Under the pieces are notes generated by a model. It made no database searches. It was not told the DNA's origin and saw nothing but the letters and a program-made list of their open reading frames with translations. Shown piece after piece: positions 9,658 to 19,534 of a stretch of 64,000 bases of DNA; the first letter of the stretch is position 1, and each line of letters opens with the position of its first letter. The stretch covers positions 248,001-312,000 of the forward strand of contig JAFTXN010000002.1 in NCBI GenBank assembly GCA_017461605.1, given 5' to 3'. This DNA comes from Bacteroidaceae bacterium. Lineage in GTDB: Bacteria > Bacteroidota > Bacteroidia > Bacteroidales > Bacteroidaceae. Made by a program: the position numbers and the translations under genes.

Positions 9658-9688
9658 CAAAAGTAGGCATTCGGATGGTAACTACCAA
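9658..9688 (-). promoter_or_regulatory. housekeeping promoter of ffs-tRNA-Thr
   Basis: Minus-strand TACTTTTG (9658-9665) matches TAnnTTTG, with TTG (9686-9688) 20 nt upstream. Transcription would start near 9650, just before the SRP RNA. Confidence 0.65.
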
Positions 9689-9813
9689 GCGTTGCGACGA
9701 TTTTTTGCATTTTTCTTTGCATTTTTCTGCTTTTTGCGTGCTTTTTGGGCGTTTCTCCGTGCGATGGCGGCGGTTAAACGACGTGTCGGGGAAGATTTGA
9801 GTCCTCTGCAGTA

Positions 9814-10917
9814 TTACACTTTCAGGTAGATGCGGTGCCGATGCAGGAAGTAGAGAAACATCCAGCAAACAGCCACATATCCGGCCGCGAGTGCTGTGCC
9901 TTGCCATGCTTCGGGCAACCATCCGGCTGCGCCTCCAAAAATCGCGCGTGCGGTGAAACGGAAATCAATGAACTGTTGAGCCAAATAGATGGTGATGGAA
10001 TTGAGTCCGATGACGCTGAAGAAAAGTGTGCCTTTGCGCCAGCCGCGCAGGTCGATGCAGTAGTGAAAGATGCCGAAGAGCAGCAGAGAAAGGCCTCCGG
10101 TGATGCAGACAAACGAGCTTGTCCACAGATTTTTGTTAATGGGAAGTACAAAATTCCACACCCATGCCACAACTATGAGAAGCACTCCGATGGCTGCCAG
10201 CCATAAGCAGGTGTGTGTTCCTTTGCCATGGCGAACAGCTTCACCGGCTTCGATACCGATGAGAGCGGTGCACACGGCCGGCAGGGTGCCGAGCAAACCT
10301 TCGGGGTCGTGAATACCGTTGTGTAGCGTGCCGGGCAGCAGAATTCGGTCCAGATAGCTGACGATGTTGCCCTCCATGGTGAGCCGTCCGGCTTCTGCAT
10401 CGGGTGCACCGACCAGGGCGAGCAATGCCCAATATCCCAGCAAGATGCCGCCCATCAGGATATAGCGTGAGCGCCTTTGCAGCAGGGTGCTTATGAGTGC
10501 CGCCAACATCCAGGCCAAACCAATTCGTCCCAATACGCTGGCCACGCGTAGGTTTTCAAAGTCGAAGGACAGCAGGCCATTATACACCATGCCGAGTGCT
10601 ACGAGCGTGAGGCCGCGTCGCATAATGCGAAGTCGGATTTGTGTCAGGCTTTGTCCACGTTCTTGCTGCTTGCTGAAAGAAAAGGGGAACGAGACGCCGG
10701 CAATGAAAAGGAACAGGGGAAAGATGAGGTCGTAGGCTGTGAAACCATGCCAGGCCGGATGCCCCAGCTGTGGCGGAATGGCATCCAACCATGTGCCTTG
10801 AAATTGCCAACAAAAGTAGAGCAGCAGAGCGTCGCCGCCCATGATGAAAAACATGTCGAAACCGCGAAGTACGTCGAGTGAGTGCAGGCGTCCTTGGAAG
10901 GGAGAGTGTGGAGCCAT
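9814..10917 (-). CDS. NagX-like membrane acyltransferase (DUF5009/DUF1624)
   Basis: A polytopic inner-membrane protein of 367 aa with about ten hydrophobic segments. It resembles the heparan-alpha-glucosaminide N-acetyltransferase/NagX family: it starts RLHSLDVLRGFDMFFIMGGDALL and has the conserved AYDLIFPLFLFIAGVSFPFS. Members are often linked to N-acetylglucosamine use, and the neighbour upstream on the same strand is a GH20 beta-hexosaminidase, which supports a role in amino-sugar handling. A hairpin terminator lies between the two genes, so coupling may be partial. Enzymatic activity has not been settled for the bacterial family. Confidence 0.8.
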   Translation of the reverse strand: MAPHSPFQGRLHSLDVLRGFDMFFIMGGDALLLYFCWQFQGTWLDAIPPQLGHPAWHGFTAYDLIFPLFLFIAGVSFPFSFSKQQERGQSLTQIRLRIMRRGLTLVALGMVYNGLLSFDFENLRVASVLGRIGLAWMLAALISTLLQRRSRYILMGGILLGYWALLALVGAPDAEAGRLTMEGNIVSYLDRILLPGTLHNGIHDPEGLLGTLPAVCTALIGIEAGEAVRHGKGTHTCLWLAAIGVLLIVVAWVWNFVLPINKNLWTSSFVCITGGLSLLLFGIFHYCIDLRGWRKGTLFFSVIGLNSITIYLAQQFIDFRFTARAIFGGAAGWLPEAWQGTALAAGYVAVCWMFLYFLHRHRIYLKV

Positions 10918-10964
10918 ATATGGGTATACAATTATTATATATATAGGTAAAGTGTTCTAAAGTA

Positions 10965-10995
10965 TTTCGGGGCGACATGATGTGCCGCCCCGAAA
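10965..10995 (-). terminator. terminator of the GH20 gene
   Basis: A 10-bp stem TTTCGGGGCG/CGCCCCGAAA (10965-10974 with 10986-10995), extended by two further pairs, lies 5 nt past the GH20 stop on the minus strand. Confidence 0.65.
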
Positions 10996-11000
10996 GTTTC

Positions 11001-14000
11001 TTATTTGTATATCTTCTTTCCGGTGTTGGTGATGTAGATGCCGTGGCCGGGAGTTATCACTCTGCGACCACTGGTGTCGTAAAGGCGGAGGCCTTCAGCT
11101 TCGTTGCCCTCGGCATCAAGATGCGTGATGCCTGTGGTTTCGATATTTGTACGCTCGAAACTCCATGTGGCAGCACCCCAGAAAGGTTTCATCAGCAGGT
11201 ATCCCCACGCATCAGGATTGATGTACCAGCTGTTCTTGCCGCTTGCGTCGATGATGCAGATGCCGGTTTGTCCGTCGAGTGTGCGTTCTTCGAGTGTCCA
11301 ACCATAGGGCTTGCCAAGCTTCACTGTTTGGTCGGTGGCGTCGCTCGCGATGTAAGCTCCAGTCTTCGTGGCCTTGTTGAAGAAACTTACGGTTCCGTCA
11401 TCGTTCTTTCGGATGAACCAAAGTTGGTTGTCGCTTTCCGATTTTACTTTTGGCTCGACGCGTTTGGTTGAAGCATTGCCCGTGGCGTAATAGTTGTTGA
11501 ACCAAACGTTGCGTATGCGGTAGAAGTATTCCTCACTGAGGACGTCGAGTGCAGAAGTGCGTTCCATGAGTAGGAAAGCATTGTAGCGTTCCACATACTC
11601 CTGATAGATGCTTTCGCTCACGTTGCCGGTTTCGATGACGGCTTTCGCAGGTGTCAGCACCTCGTCTTTCAGATAGTCGAGCGCACTCTCGGTGGGCTCG
11701 CCCATCTTTCCGGGTTCGGCGGTGAGGAGTATCAGTTCGCACTTGTTGCAGAGACCTTGCAGCTGTGCGGCGAAATCGGTTACTTCCACGAGATACCAAG
11801 TGCCGGGATAGCACAAGGCGGCTACGTCCTTGGCATGTACCAGACCGGTTAGTTCGCCGTGCATACGCTTCACGCTGCCTGTAACATTTTCCTTGTAACC
11901 CTGAGTGGCCGAAATGGTAATCACACCGGGCAGATAGGTGTATTCGCCGGTGGCGATGGTAGCCTTGTCCACGCGGATGGGGGTGGGATTTTCGTTGACC
12001 AGTGTTACGGCATTGTTGATGCTTGGCATTTGCAAAGCCTTGCCTGTGCAGATATTTCGCAACACGTATTCGCCGTTTGTTCCCTCGAATGTCCAAAGTT
12101 CTTCAGGCTCCACCTGCGGTGTGTAGTGGAAGCGCACATTTGTGCCGTCAGCATAGACGGTGGAACCGGCATATTGCTGTTTGTAGTAAGTGGAGGCCGA
12201 AACTATCTGATAGGTCTTGCCGGGTTGCGGTTGCACGATGGGTGCTTCCTTGTAGCCGGCCAGGGCTTCGGCCAGCACTTTGGCTACGGTTTCGTCGCTT
12301 GGGTTAGCTTTGGCTTCCTCCAATGACTTCTGCAGCGCGTCGTAGTATGTACCCTCGGGGTATCCCACACCGCCGCGAGTGCTCAGGCTGAGAATTGTCT
12401 CGGCTTCGTCGATATTGGCTTCGAGTGCTGACTTTTCGTCGGGGATGATGTAGTGTTTGGCATAGGTGTAGCCCAATGCATCAAGGATTTCGTCGTGTCG
12501 CTGAAGGCGTGCGTAGAAATCATCCCAGTTCTTCTGAGCTGCGGGCAACCATCCTGTTTCCGACAGCGCCAAGAGGCGTGGCAGCAACTGGTATTCCACT
12601 TCCTTTATGTCGTTGGTGGTTTCAGTCCACATGTTTCCCTGTACGCCCAGGCAGTATTCCTCCTTGCCCCCAAGTGCTTCCAGCGGATTGAGATTGTAGA
12701 CTTCTTCGATGGTATTCACGAAGTTGTCTCCCCAACCGCCGTTGTAAGGTTCGTCCACCAAGCGTTGGTTTACGGGCACTTGCATGAAGTCGAGGTAGAG
12801 TTGGTTGTAAGGCACGATGATGCTCTTCATACCCTTGTTGGCTGCTTCGCGACTTTTGTCAATGCTGTTCCAAGCCATGACGACGGGCTTCACAGAGTTC
12901 TGGCTGCTCCAGTGGGCCAATAGTTCGTCCCACACCACGAGGTCTTTCCCGTATTCGTCCTTGAGATAATTGCCTAGTAGTTCCACAAGCCACGATTGCA
13001 GCTCGTTCACTCCGCCGAGGCCTTCTTCCCGCACGCGGCGCAGACAGTCGGCATTGTTGCTCCATTGATCGGTGGGGCATTCGTCGCCACCGATGTGTAC
13101 GTATTGATAAGGGAAGATGGTGGCTACGTGTCCGAGTACGCACTTCAGGAAGTCAATAACTTCGTCCTTGCCTATGTTGAGCACATCTTTCGAAATTCCT
13201 CCATCGATGCGTACTTCATATTCCTTGCTTGGGTCGCAGCTGAACTCGGGGTAGGAGGCCACGGCGGCTACCATGTGGCCGGGCAGGTCTACCTCTGGGA
13301 TAATCTCTATGTGGCGTTCGGCTGCATAGGCCACGATTTCGCGCAGGTCGTCTTGCGAATACCACATGCCACGGCCGTATTCGGTGTCGTCATAGAATGC
13401 GCGTCCGTCGCCCGGGTTGCTGAACGAGCCTTTGCGAATGGCTCCCACCTCGGTGAGGCGTGGATATTCGGGTATCTCGATGCGCCAGCCTTGGTCGTCG
13501 GTGAGGTGCCAGTGAAATCGGTTCATCTTGTAGAAAGCCATGATGTCGAGCACGCGTTTCACCTCCTCCTTGTTGAAGAAGTGACGGGCGATGTCAAGCA
13601 TATAGCCACGGTGTCCGAGGTGTGGGCGGTCGCTGATGGCGACGTAGGGGAGCGTCCATTCCACCTGTTGTACGTTTTCTGCAAAATACTGGTGTGGAAG
13701 GAGTTGTTTCAGCGTTTGCAGTGCGTAGAAGAAGCCGGCAGCCTCGGAGGCCGTGATGCGGATGCCATTGTCGGTGACTTGGAGCGTGTAGCCTTCGGCC
13801 GGTTGCTGAGCGTCCACACTCAGGTGAATAGAGTTGGCCTCGGGAGCGTCCGGTGTCTCCTTGATGGTGAGCGATTTGCCGGAGGCTTTGGTCCATTGTG
13901 TGGCAAAACTCTCGACATGTTTGCGTACCGTGTCGTCAGTGTAAGTGATGGTCGTGAAATTGGCAAAATTGGCTTTGCCATCTTTCGTGATGGAGAGTTG

Positions 14001-14552
14001 TGAGGGGAAAGGCACAATGGAAATGCTGCCCAGCGATTTGAATTCGGTTTCGCTCTGGAAACGAACAGGGTTGTTGGGGTCGGCAGCGTCCCAGAAACCA
14101 ACACCGCGATTTTCGGATGGGCCGCCGAATAAGTTCATCGATACGGCAGAATTGCCCACGGGTTGCAACTCGTAGTGGCCGGTGTATGTGTTGTTTCGGG
14201 TGGCAACAATCGTGAAGCGGCTTGTGCCTGAGGCATTGGTAGAGGCCTTTACCATAGTGCTCTTGGCCGATGAGGCGGCATGGAGTTGCAGCCCGAGTTT
14301 GTTGGTGAAGGTGTAGCCATCGGTATCGTTCCCTTCGACTTTCCACAGTTGGCTGTCTTGTCCTGTGGCTGCCGAGGTGGAGATTTGTGCTCCGCTTGTG
14401 GTGGCAGTGAAAGCATTTCCGCCATTCATGAAGCGGATGAGGTAATACACCTCTGCATCAGCCGTACTGATGGTGGGGAAACTCTGTGCGCTGAGCTGCA
14501 TGAGTGGCATCAGTGTCACGAGGAGCAGAATTCGTAGTAGTGTTTTTCTCAT
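11001..14552 (-). CDS. secreted GH20 beta-N-acetylhexosaminidase with accessory domains
   Basis: An exported 1183-aa enzyme that removes terminal GlcNAc/GalNAc from glycans. It has an N-terminal signal peptide (about 1-23), a ricin-like beta-trefoil region (about 30-170), a GH20b domain (about 175-300) and the GH20 barrel from about 305. The catalytic pair is in HIGGDECPT (Asp490, Glu491), with WHLTDDQGWRIEI and EVDLPGH also conserved. After the barrel come a spacer (about 690-790) and ricin-like segments. The tail LRLYDTSGRRVITPGHGIYI resembles Bacteroidetes C-terminal sorting domains, so it may be surface-attached or secreted by T9SS. It is much longer than a minimal GH20 because of these extra modules. 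Confidence 0.93.
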   Translation of the reverse strand: MRKTLLRILLLVTLMPLMQLSAQSFPTISTADAEVYYLIRFMNGGNAFTATTSGAQISTSAATGQDSQLWKVEGNDTDGYTFTNKLGLQLHAASSAKSTMVKASTNASGTSRFTIVATRNNTYTGHYELQPVGNSAVSMNLFGGPSENRGVGFWDAADPNNPVRFQSETEFKSLGSISIVPFPSQLSITKDGKANFANFTTITYTDDTVRKHVESFATQWTKASGKSLTIKETPDAPEANSIHLSVDAQQPAEGYTLQVTDNGIRITASEAAGFFYALQTLKQLLPHQYFAENVQQVEWTLPYVAISDRPHLGHRGYMLDIARHFFNKEEVKRVLDIMAFYKMNRFHWHLTDDQGWRIEIPEYPRLTEVGAIRKGSFSNPGDGRAFYDDTEYGRGMWYSQDDLREIVAYAAERHIEIIPEVDLPGHMVAAVASYPEFSCDPSKEYEVRIDGGISKDVLNIGKDEVIDFLKCVLGHVATIFPYQYVHIGGDECPTDQWSNNADCLRRVREEGLGGVNELQSWLVELLGNYLKDEYGKDLVVWDELLAHWSSQNSVKPVVMAWNSIDKSREAANKGMKSIIVPYNQLYLDFMQVPVNQRLVDEPYNGGWGDNFVNTIEEVYNLNPLEALGGKEEYCLGVQGNMWTETTNDIKEVEYQLLPRLLALSETGWLPAAQKNWDDFYARLQRHDEILDALGYTYAKHYIIPDEKSALEANIDEAETILSLSTRGGVGYPEGTYYDALQKSLEEAKANPSDETVAKVLAEALAGYKEAPIVQPQPGKTYQIVSASTYYKQQYAGSTVYADGTNVRFHYTPQVEPEELWTFEGTNGEYVLRNICTGKALQMPSINNAVTLVNENPTPIRVDKATIATGEYTYLPGVITISATQGYKENVTGSVKRMHGELTGLVHAKDVAALCYPGTWYLVEVTDFAAQLQGLCNKCELILLTAEPGKMGEPTESALDYLKDEVLTPAKAVIETGNVSESIYQEYVERYNAFLLMERTSALDVLSEEYFYRIRNVWFNNYYATGNASTKRVEPKVKSESDNQLWFIRKNDDGTVSFFNKATKTGAYIASDATDQTVKLGKPYGWTLEERTLDGQTGICIIDASGKNSWYINPDAWGYLLMKPFWGAATWSFERTNIETTGITHLDAEGNEAEGLRLYDTSGRRVITPGHGIYITNTGKKIYK

Positions 14553-14588
14553 GTTAAGCGTGATTTAAGATTGATTGATTTCCAAGGG

Positions 14589-14596
14589 CAAAAATA
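14589..14596 (-). promoter_or_regulatory. -7 box of the GH20 gene
   Basis: TATTTTTG on the minus strand fits TAnnTTTG and lies 37 nt before the GH20 ATG. A convincing -33 TTTG is not seen. Confidence 0.45.
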
Positions 14597-14657
14597 CATT
14601 TTTTGATACAAGCATTTGGCTTCCGGCATTCGAAAAATGTGTAAGCACTGATGTGTT

Positions 14658-14720
14658 TTCTGCAGTGCTTGCAGAAATTTCTACAAGCACTGCAGAAAAA
14701 TCTGCAAGCACTGCAGATTT
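14658..14720. repeat. triple palindrome cluster 2 (CTGCA-N5-TGCAG type)
   Basis: Three related units, CTGCAGTGCTTGCAG, CTACAAGCACTGCAG and CTGCAAGCACTGCAG, are spaced about 21 nt apart with A/T-rich linkers. The cluster lies between two minus-strand genes. Confidence 0.8.
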
Positions 14721-14768
14721 TCTCCCATCGCTCAGTCTTTTTCCCGGAACGGGAGCAGCATAAAAAAA

Positions 14769-14803
14769 CTCTGCTTTAAGGAAGAGCTTTCCTCAAAGCA
14801 GAG
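14769..14803 (-). terminator. terminator of the zinc metalloprotease gene
   Basis: A 15-bp nearly perfect stem (14769-14783 with 14789-14803) with a short loop is followed by a T run on the minus strand, 32 nt past the protease stop codon. Confidence 0.8.
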
Positions 14804-14834
14804 ATTGAAAAAGTAAGTGATGGTTGTTGCAGAA

Positions 14835-17192
14835 TTATTTTATCACCAGTGTACGCTCTATCTGGTCTGCCAGGGCTGCGTAGTGAGCACGTGTCTCGGC
14901 ATTTCCTCCAAGGGTAGCGAGGCGTTTTTTCAGGCTGTTAAGCGTGGCAAGTATCGCTGCGTGCGACCGAGAGTTTTGTACTTGACTTGCTACACTGAAG
15001 TTTCCGCAGAGTCGACTTACGTAAGCCTTTTGCAAATTGCACACGTAGGGCGTGGGGTTGCTGCCGCGTGCTGTGCCAAACAGCTCCTCGGTGATGTCGT
15101 TGAGATATTCGGTCACGGGGTATTCGGGAGTGAGGTTTTCCAACTTGTAGAGGCCAGTCATGGAGGTTATCACAGCACTTCCGAGTGAGGCCGTAAAGTC
15201 TTCGGGACGGGGCGTGAGGCGCAGCATATAGTCTTCGCCAATGAGCCAAGTCGGTTCGTCGAAGATGTGGCGTACCAAGAAGCCGAAGGCATCTTTCTGC
15301 TTACTGCGTGGAGCATTCGAATAGACGTTGCCGGGTTGGTCCACCGTTTTGTAGTCGGCATAGACACCACCGATGTTGCTTTCCACATGATAGATGTAAC
15401 GCAGGAACTGCGTGCGTACTTGTCCGAACATGCCGGAGAGGTTTTCGCCGAAGATGTCGTTGCTTTCGTAAGTCCATTCTGGCAGATTCTTGATGACACG
15501 TTTCAGATTGAGGATACCATATTCGCTGGCTTTCACGGCATCGTCACCCAGATCTTCGGTTTGGCAGCGGCTGTCGTTGGTGCGGTTGGTTTCGCCATCG
15601 CCAAACCAAAGTCGCGGATTGGCCGCCAGACGTTCGGTGACGAGGGGCTCGAGTTCGTAGTGATCGCTTTCGTCATCGTAGGCATTGAACATGGGTTTGT
15701 AGCCCCACTCGATAGCCCAAATGTCATAGTCGCCGATGCGTGGGAAGATGCCTTCGCGCGAAATGCCGTCCTCAGGTTGAGCTACGTAGTTGAAGCGGGC
15801 GTAGTCCATGATACTGGGGGTGTGGCCGTGGGTCTCGACAAAGCTCTTGCTGCGCAGGCTGTCCACCGGCACAAGGCTGGAACTGCCAAAGTTGTGGCGC
15901 AGTCCGAGTGTATGGCCCACTTCGTGTGAAGATACGAAACGGATGAGCTGTCCCATGAGGTCGGTATCGAATTTCATGCGTTGGGCAGCTTCGTCCAGGG
16001 TTCCGGCTTGTATCATATACCAGTCGTGTACGAGTTTCATCACGTTGTGATACCAGCAGATGTGGCTCTCGAGGATTTCACCAGAACGTGGGTCGTGAAC
16101 GTGAGGTCCATAGGCGTTGGGAATGTCGGAAGCGAGGTAGCGTATCACGGAGTAGCGTGCGTCCTCCATCGACATGGTGCTGTCGTTCTCCGGCCATTCT
16201 TTGGCCATAATGGCGTTCTTGAAGCCTGCTTTCTCAAAAGCCTTTTGCCAGTCATTGACACCCTGGATGAGATAGGGACGCCACTGCTTGGGAGTTGCCG
16301 GGTCGATGTAGTAAACAATCGGCTTCTTGGGTTCAACCAGTTCGCCGCGCTTCATGCGTTCCAGATCGGCACTGTCCTTGGGCTCGAGTCGCCAGCGTGT
16401 GATGAAGCGCTTGGACTTGACGCGCTGCTGGTTGTCGGAGAATTCGTCAAAATAGTCGGTGAAATATCCTACGCGCGGATCGAACAGACGGCGCTGCATG
16501 GGTACTTCGGGCAGCAGGATGAACGACACGTTCAGGCCTATTGTCACTTTTCCCGTGTAGGCAGCGGCGTGAGTGCGACGCTGTGCAGACATCCATGTCT
16601 TCACGGTGCGAATTTCGGTGTTGAGGGGGAAACTCTTGATGCTCTCGATGTACGAAAGCTGGCCGAGCATGGCGCTGAGTCCGAGTGAGGTCTTGATGCT
16701 TTGGGGCAGGCCGATGGCGGGATTGTCTTCGTTGAAGAAAGACGAAACCTTGATTTTGTACACTCCGCGTTTGTGGCTTTCCACTTTGAAAGCACCGATG
16801 ATGGGGTTCTCGTTGCTTACGAGAATGGCCTTGTTGATGGCTTCGCTGCTGTCAGCGGTACTGATGAGCAGCTCGGAGCGCAGCATGAGTTTGTTGTCGG
16901 GAGCCACTTGCCAGTACACTGTTTGCTGATTGGCCAATTCGCCTCCATACTTCTCCGTGCCTCCGGGGGTGGAGGTGTAGCGCACGGTGACGAGAAATTT
17001 GCGCCCAATCAGGCTGTCGGGGATCTCGAAGAACCAATCTGTGCCGCTCTTTGTGGCGTTAAACAATCCTGCAGCATTGGTTGAAGCTTGCCTTTGGGTA
17101 GTTGCAGGTGCAGCTGCTGTTTTCTTCTTTCGAGCTTCTGCCGGTGCGCATAGCAAGACGAGGCAGAGCAAAAGCCAAATGTTCTTTTTCAT
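14835..17192 (-). CDS. secreted zinc-dependent metalloprotease (DUF5117/DUF5118 family)
   Basis: A 785-aa exported protein with a signal peptide (about 1-20, ending PAEA). The zinc motif HEVGHTLGLRH spans residues 423-433, giving three His ligands and catalytic Glu424 in a metzincin-like HExxHxxGxxH arrangement. The region before it resembles the DUF5118/DUF5117 domains found in this Bacteroidetes family. The family is predicted to be periplasmic or extracellular; its substrates are not known to me. It has no co-oriented close partner: a terminator lies downstream and a gap of 123 nt upstream. Confidence 0.88.
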   Translation of the reverse strand: MKKNIWLLLCLVLLCAPAEARKKKTAAAPATTQRQASTNAAGLFNATKSGTDWFFEIPDSLIGRKFLVTVRYTSTPGGTEKYGGELANQQTVYWQVAPDNKLMLRSELLISTADSSEAINKAILVSNENPIIGAFKVESHKRGVYKIKVSSFFNEDNPAIGLPQSIKTSLGLSAMLGQLSYIESIKSFPLNTEIRTVKTWMSAQRRTHAAAYTGKVTIGLNVSFILLPEVPMQRRLFDPRVGYFTDYFDEFSDNQQRVKSKRFITRWRLEPKDSADLERMKRGELVEPKKPIVYYIDPATPKQWRPYLIQGVNDWQKAFEKAGFKNAIMAKEWPENDSTMSMEDARYSVIRYLASDIPNAYGPHVHDPRSGEILESHICWYHNVMKLVHDWYMIQAGTLDEAAQRMKFDTDLMGQLIRFVSSHEVGHTLGLRHNFGSSSLVPVDSLRSKSFVETHGHTPSIMDYARFNYVAQPEDGISREGIFPRIGDYDIWAIEWGYKPMFNAYDDESDHYELEPLVTERLAANPRLWFGDGETNRTNDSRCQTEDLGDDAVKASEYGILNLKRVIKNLPEWTYESNDIFGENLSGMFGQVRTQFLRYIYHVESNIGGVYADYKTVDQPGNVYSNAPRSKQKDAFGFLVRHIFDEPTWLIGEDYMLRLTPRPEDFTASLGSAVITSMTGLYKLENLTPEYPVTEYLNDITEELFGTARGSNPTPYVCNLQKAYVSRLCGNFSVASQVQNSRSHAAILATLNSLKKRLATLGGNAETRAHYAALADQIERTLVIK

Positions 17193-17315
17193 GTGAGTGT
17201 TTATTGATGTATGATTATTTCGTGAGTGAGAAGAGTACTCCTTATTATATATAACACGCGAAGTGGTGATTTGTTACAAGGAAATGCAATTTTTTTTCTG
17301 AAAGAGCAGAAGTCT

Positions 17316-18083
17316 TCACCGTGCGAGTATCTTGCAGAAGTGCTTGTAGTTGCCATCGAGGCGCGAGAGTTCGTAGGTTTCCAGTCGCAGGGAGAATGTA
17401 CCGGGAAGGTCGTTCAAACCGAAATAGTGGTGTATGATGCAAGCCAGATTGAAGCTGCGATGATCGTTCTTGCGCATCAAGGTGAGGCAGTGCGATCGCA
17501 GCAGTTCGGGCTCGCCCTCCAATTTCTTCAGTCGGTTGAACAATATGTAATAGCCGGCTTCTCCGTTGGTCCGCATCAGGGCTGCTACTTCCTGCTTGAT
17601 GTTGCCATGACAGCAGATGTCGAGCAGCATCTCGATGTCGGCAGTCTGTGTGAGCGAGGGGAGGAGTTGCTCTATGATTTTGCGCAAGTCTATGGCTGTG
17701 GCTTGGGAGGAAAAACGTTGCAATGCCTCGCGACCATCGGTAAGTCCGCCTGCCGCAAATTTGTGTATGGCAGCTTTGAGAAATGTGCCCAAGTAAGCCT
17801 TGGTGTGGGTGGGCACGATGACCTCGAAGAAGTGCCAGAATTGCTCGGCCTCCAACTCGGGAAGTACCGTTTCGCCCAACATGAAGCCGGCAGTGCGGAA
17901 GGCAGAGTTGGAAAGACCGGACAGGCAGTCGCGTAAGCCTTCAGCATCGTTTTGCTGTGCATATCCGCGCAAACGTTGCAGCAATGCGGGGTTGTGGGGA
18001 CGAACGTTGTACATCAGATTACGAATGAATGAAAGGTTGGAATGGACTGTGGGGATGGGAGAGATACTTTCGGCTTTAATCAT
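17316..18083 (-). CDS. conserved protein of unknown function downstream of rlmD
   Basis: A 255-aa protein that I do not recognise. It is mostly helical by appearance, has no signal peptide or membrane segment, and carries repeated leucine-rich helical stretches such as LLQRLRGYAQQ and EALQRFSSQA that could form a HEAT-like scaffold. It starts with ATG 6 nt after the rlmD stop codon, so the two are almost certainly co-transcribed, which hints at a role near ribosome biogenesis or RNA modification. That link is inference from position only. Confidence 0.75.
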   Translation of the reverse strand: MIKAESISPIPTVHSNLSFIRNLMYNVRPHNPALLQRLRGYAQQNDAEGLRDCLSGLSNSAFRTAGFMLGETVLPELEAEQFWHFFEVIVPTHTKAYLGTFLKAAIHKFAAGGLTDGREALQRFSSQATAIDLRKIIEQLLPSLTQTADIEMLLDICCHGNIKQEVAALMRTNGEAGYYILFNRLKKLEGEPELLRSHCLTLMRKNDHRSFNLACIIHHYFGLNDLPGTFSLRLETYELSRLDGNYKHFCKILAR

Positions 18084-18089
18084 CAGGCA

Positions 18090-19514
18090 TCACTGTCTCC
18101 GCTCGAGCAGCACCACGTTTTCCACATGGTGTGTGTGGGGGAACATGTCGACCGGCTGCACGGCCACCACGCGATATTGCTCATCGAGCAAGGAGAGGTC
18201 ACGGGCTTGGGTGGCAGGATTGCAGCTCACGTAAACGATTCGCTTGGGTGCGGCAAAGAGGATGGTTTCCACCACATCGCCGTGCATTCCGGCGCGTGGG
18301 GGGTCGGTGATGATGACGTCCGGTCGGCCGTGTTCGGCAATGAAGTCGCGATTGAGAATGTCCTTCATGTCGCCGGCAAAAAACAGTGTACGATCATCGA
18401 GTCCGTTGAGCCGTGCGTTGACCTTGGCATCCTCGATGGCCTCAGGCACGTATTCGATACCAACCACCTTGCGTGCCTGTCGGGCCACAAAGTTGGCAAT
18501 GGTGCCTGTGCCGGTATAGAGGTCGTAGACCAACTCTTCGCCTGTGAGTCCGGCGAATTGGCGCGCCACCTTGTAGAGTTCGTAAGCCTGCAGTGTGTTG
18601 GTTTGGTAGAAACTCTTGGGGCCCACCTTGAATCGAAGCCCTTCCATTTCTTCATATATGTAGTCGGTGCCGAAGTGTGTGCTTACCTCAAGGTCGCCAA
18701 AGGTGTCGTTGCACTTCCGATTGTTCACATAGAGCAGCGAAGTGATTTCGGGGAAAGCGGCATGCAGGTGGTCCAGCAGCGCAAGGGCGGCTGCTTGTTC
18801 CTCGGCTGTTTCGATGCAGAACTGTATGAGCAACATCAGTTCGCCCGTGGCAGAGGTGCGAATCATCATGCCACGCAGCAATCCTTTTTGTTGACGCAAG
18901 TCGAAGAAAGACAATCCCTCAGCCAGCGCGTAGCGGCGTATCTCGTTGCGTATGCGGTTGTTGATGTTGTCCATTAGGTGACACTCATCGATGTCCAGTA
19001 TCTTGTCGAACGCTCCCGGGATGTGAAATCCCACGGCATCCATGCAATCGAATTTTTCGCCCGAGGCCACTTGCTCCGTGGTGAGCCACTTCTTGTTGCT
19101 GAAGCCAAACTCCAACTTGTTGCGGTATTCCCGTGTTTCGCGGCTCCCCAGGATGGGTGAGATGGGGGGCAGTTCCACTTTGCCGATGCGTCGCAGATGG
19201 TCCTCCACCTGCTGTTGCTTAAATCGCAACTGTTCTTCGTAAGGCAGGCATTGCCACTTGCAACCACCGCACACGCCGAAGTGCTTGCAGAAGGGCTGTG
19301 TGCGCAGTTCGGAGAGTTTGTGGAACTTTACAGCATCGGCTTCGGCATAGCTGTGCTTCTTTCGGCGAACTTGCAGGTCGACCACATCGCCCGGCACTAC
19401 GTAAGGAATAAAAATCACGAGGTCGTTCACACGAGCCAACGCCTTGCCTTCGGCTGCCACGCCCGTGATGGTGATATTCTCAAGGAGGGGTAATGGTTTC
19501 TTCTTTCTTGCCAT
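18090..19514 (-). CDS. rlmD: 23S rRNA (uracil-C5)-methyltransferase RlmD
   Basis: An SAM-dependent RNA m5U methyltransferase of the RlmD/RumA family (U1939 of 23S rRNA in E. coli). An N-terminal TRAM domain (about 8-70) is followed by the [4Fe-4S] cysteines in CKHFGVCGGCKWQC (about 76-89). The methyltransferase part has DLYTGTGTIANF, TDPPRAGMH and the catalytic VSCNP. The length of 474 aa is typical of Bacteroidetes members. The promoter lies in repeat locus B: TTTG-N19-TAACTTTG, 21 nt before the ATG. The unknown gene at 17316 follows in the same operon. A related RlmCD-type specificity cannot be excluded. Confidence 0.93.
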   Translation of the reverse strand: MARKKKPLPLLENITITGVAAEGKALARVNDLVIFIPYVVPGDVVDLQVRRKKHSYAEADAVKFHKLSELRTQPFCKHFGVCGGCKWQCLPYEEQLRFKQQQVEDHLRRIGKVELPPISPILGSRETREYRNKLEFGFSNKKWLTTEQVASGEKFDCMDAVGFHIPGAFDKILDIDECHLMDNINNRIRNEIRRYALAEGLSFFDLRQQKGLLRGMMIRTSATGELMLLIQFCIETAEEQAAALALLDHLHAAFPEITSLLYVNNRKCNDTFGDLEVSTHFGTDYIYEEMEGLRFKVGPKSFYQTNTLQAYELYKVARQFAGLTGEELVYDLYTGTGTIANFVARQARKVVGIEYVPEAIEDAKVNARLNGLDDRTLFFAGDMKDILNRDFIAEHGRPDVIITDPPRAGMHGDVVETILFAAPKRIVYVSCNPATQARDLSLLDEQYRVVAVQPVDMFPHTHHVENVVLLERRQ

Positions 19515-19534
19515 AATAGTCTGAATATGCGGAG

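Noticed and set aside
9541-9660. Plus-strand reading of the SRP RNA region (GGTCAAG..AGCTGGCC) as the RNA-coding strand.
   Set aside because: The plus strand lacks the CAGG-N10-AGCA hallmark, whereas the minus strand has it together with a matching promoter, the tRNA and a terminator.
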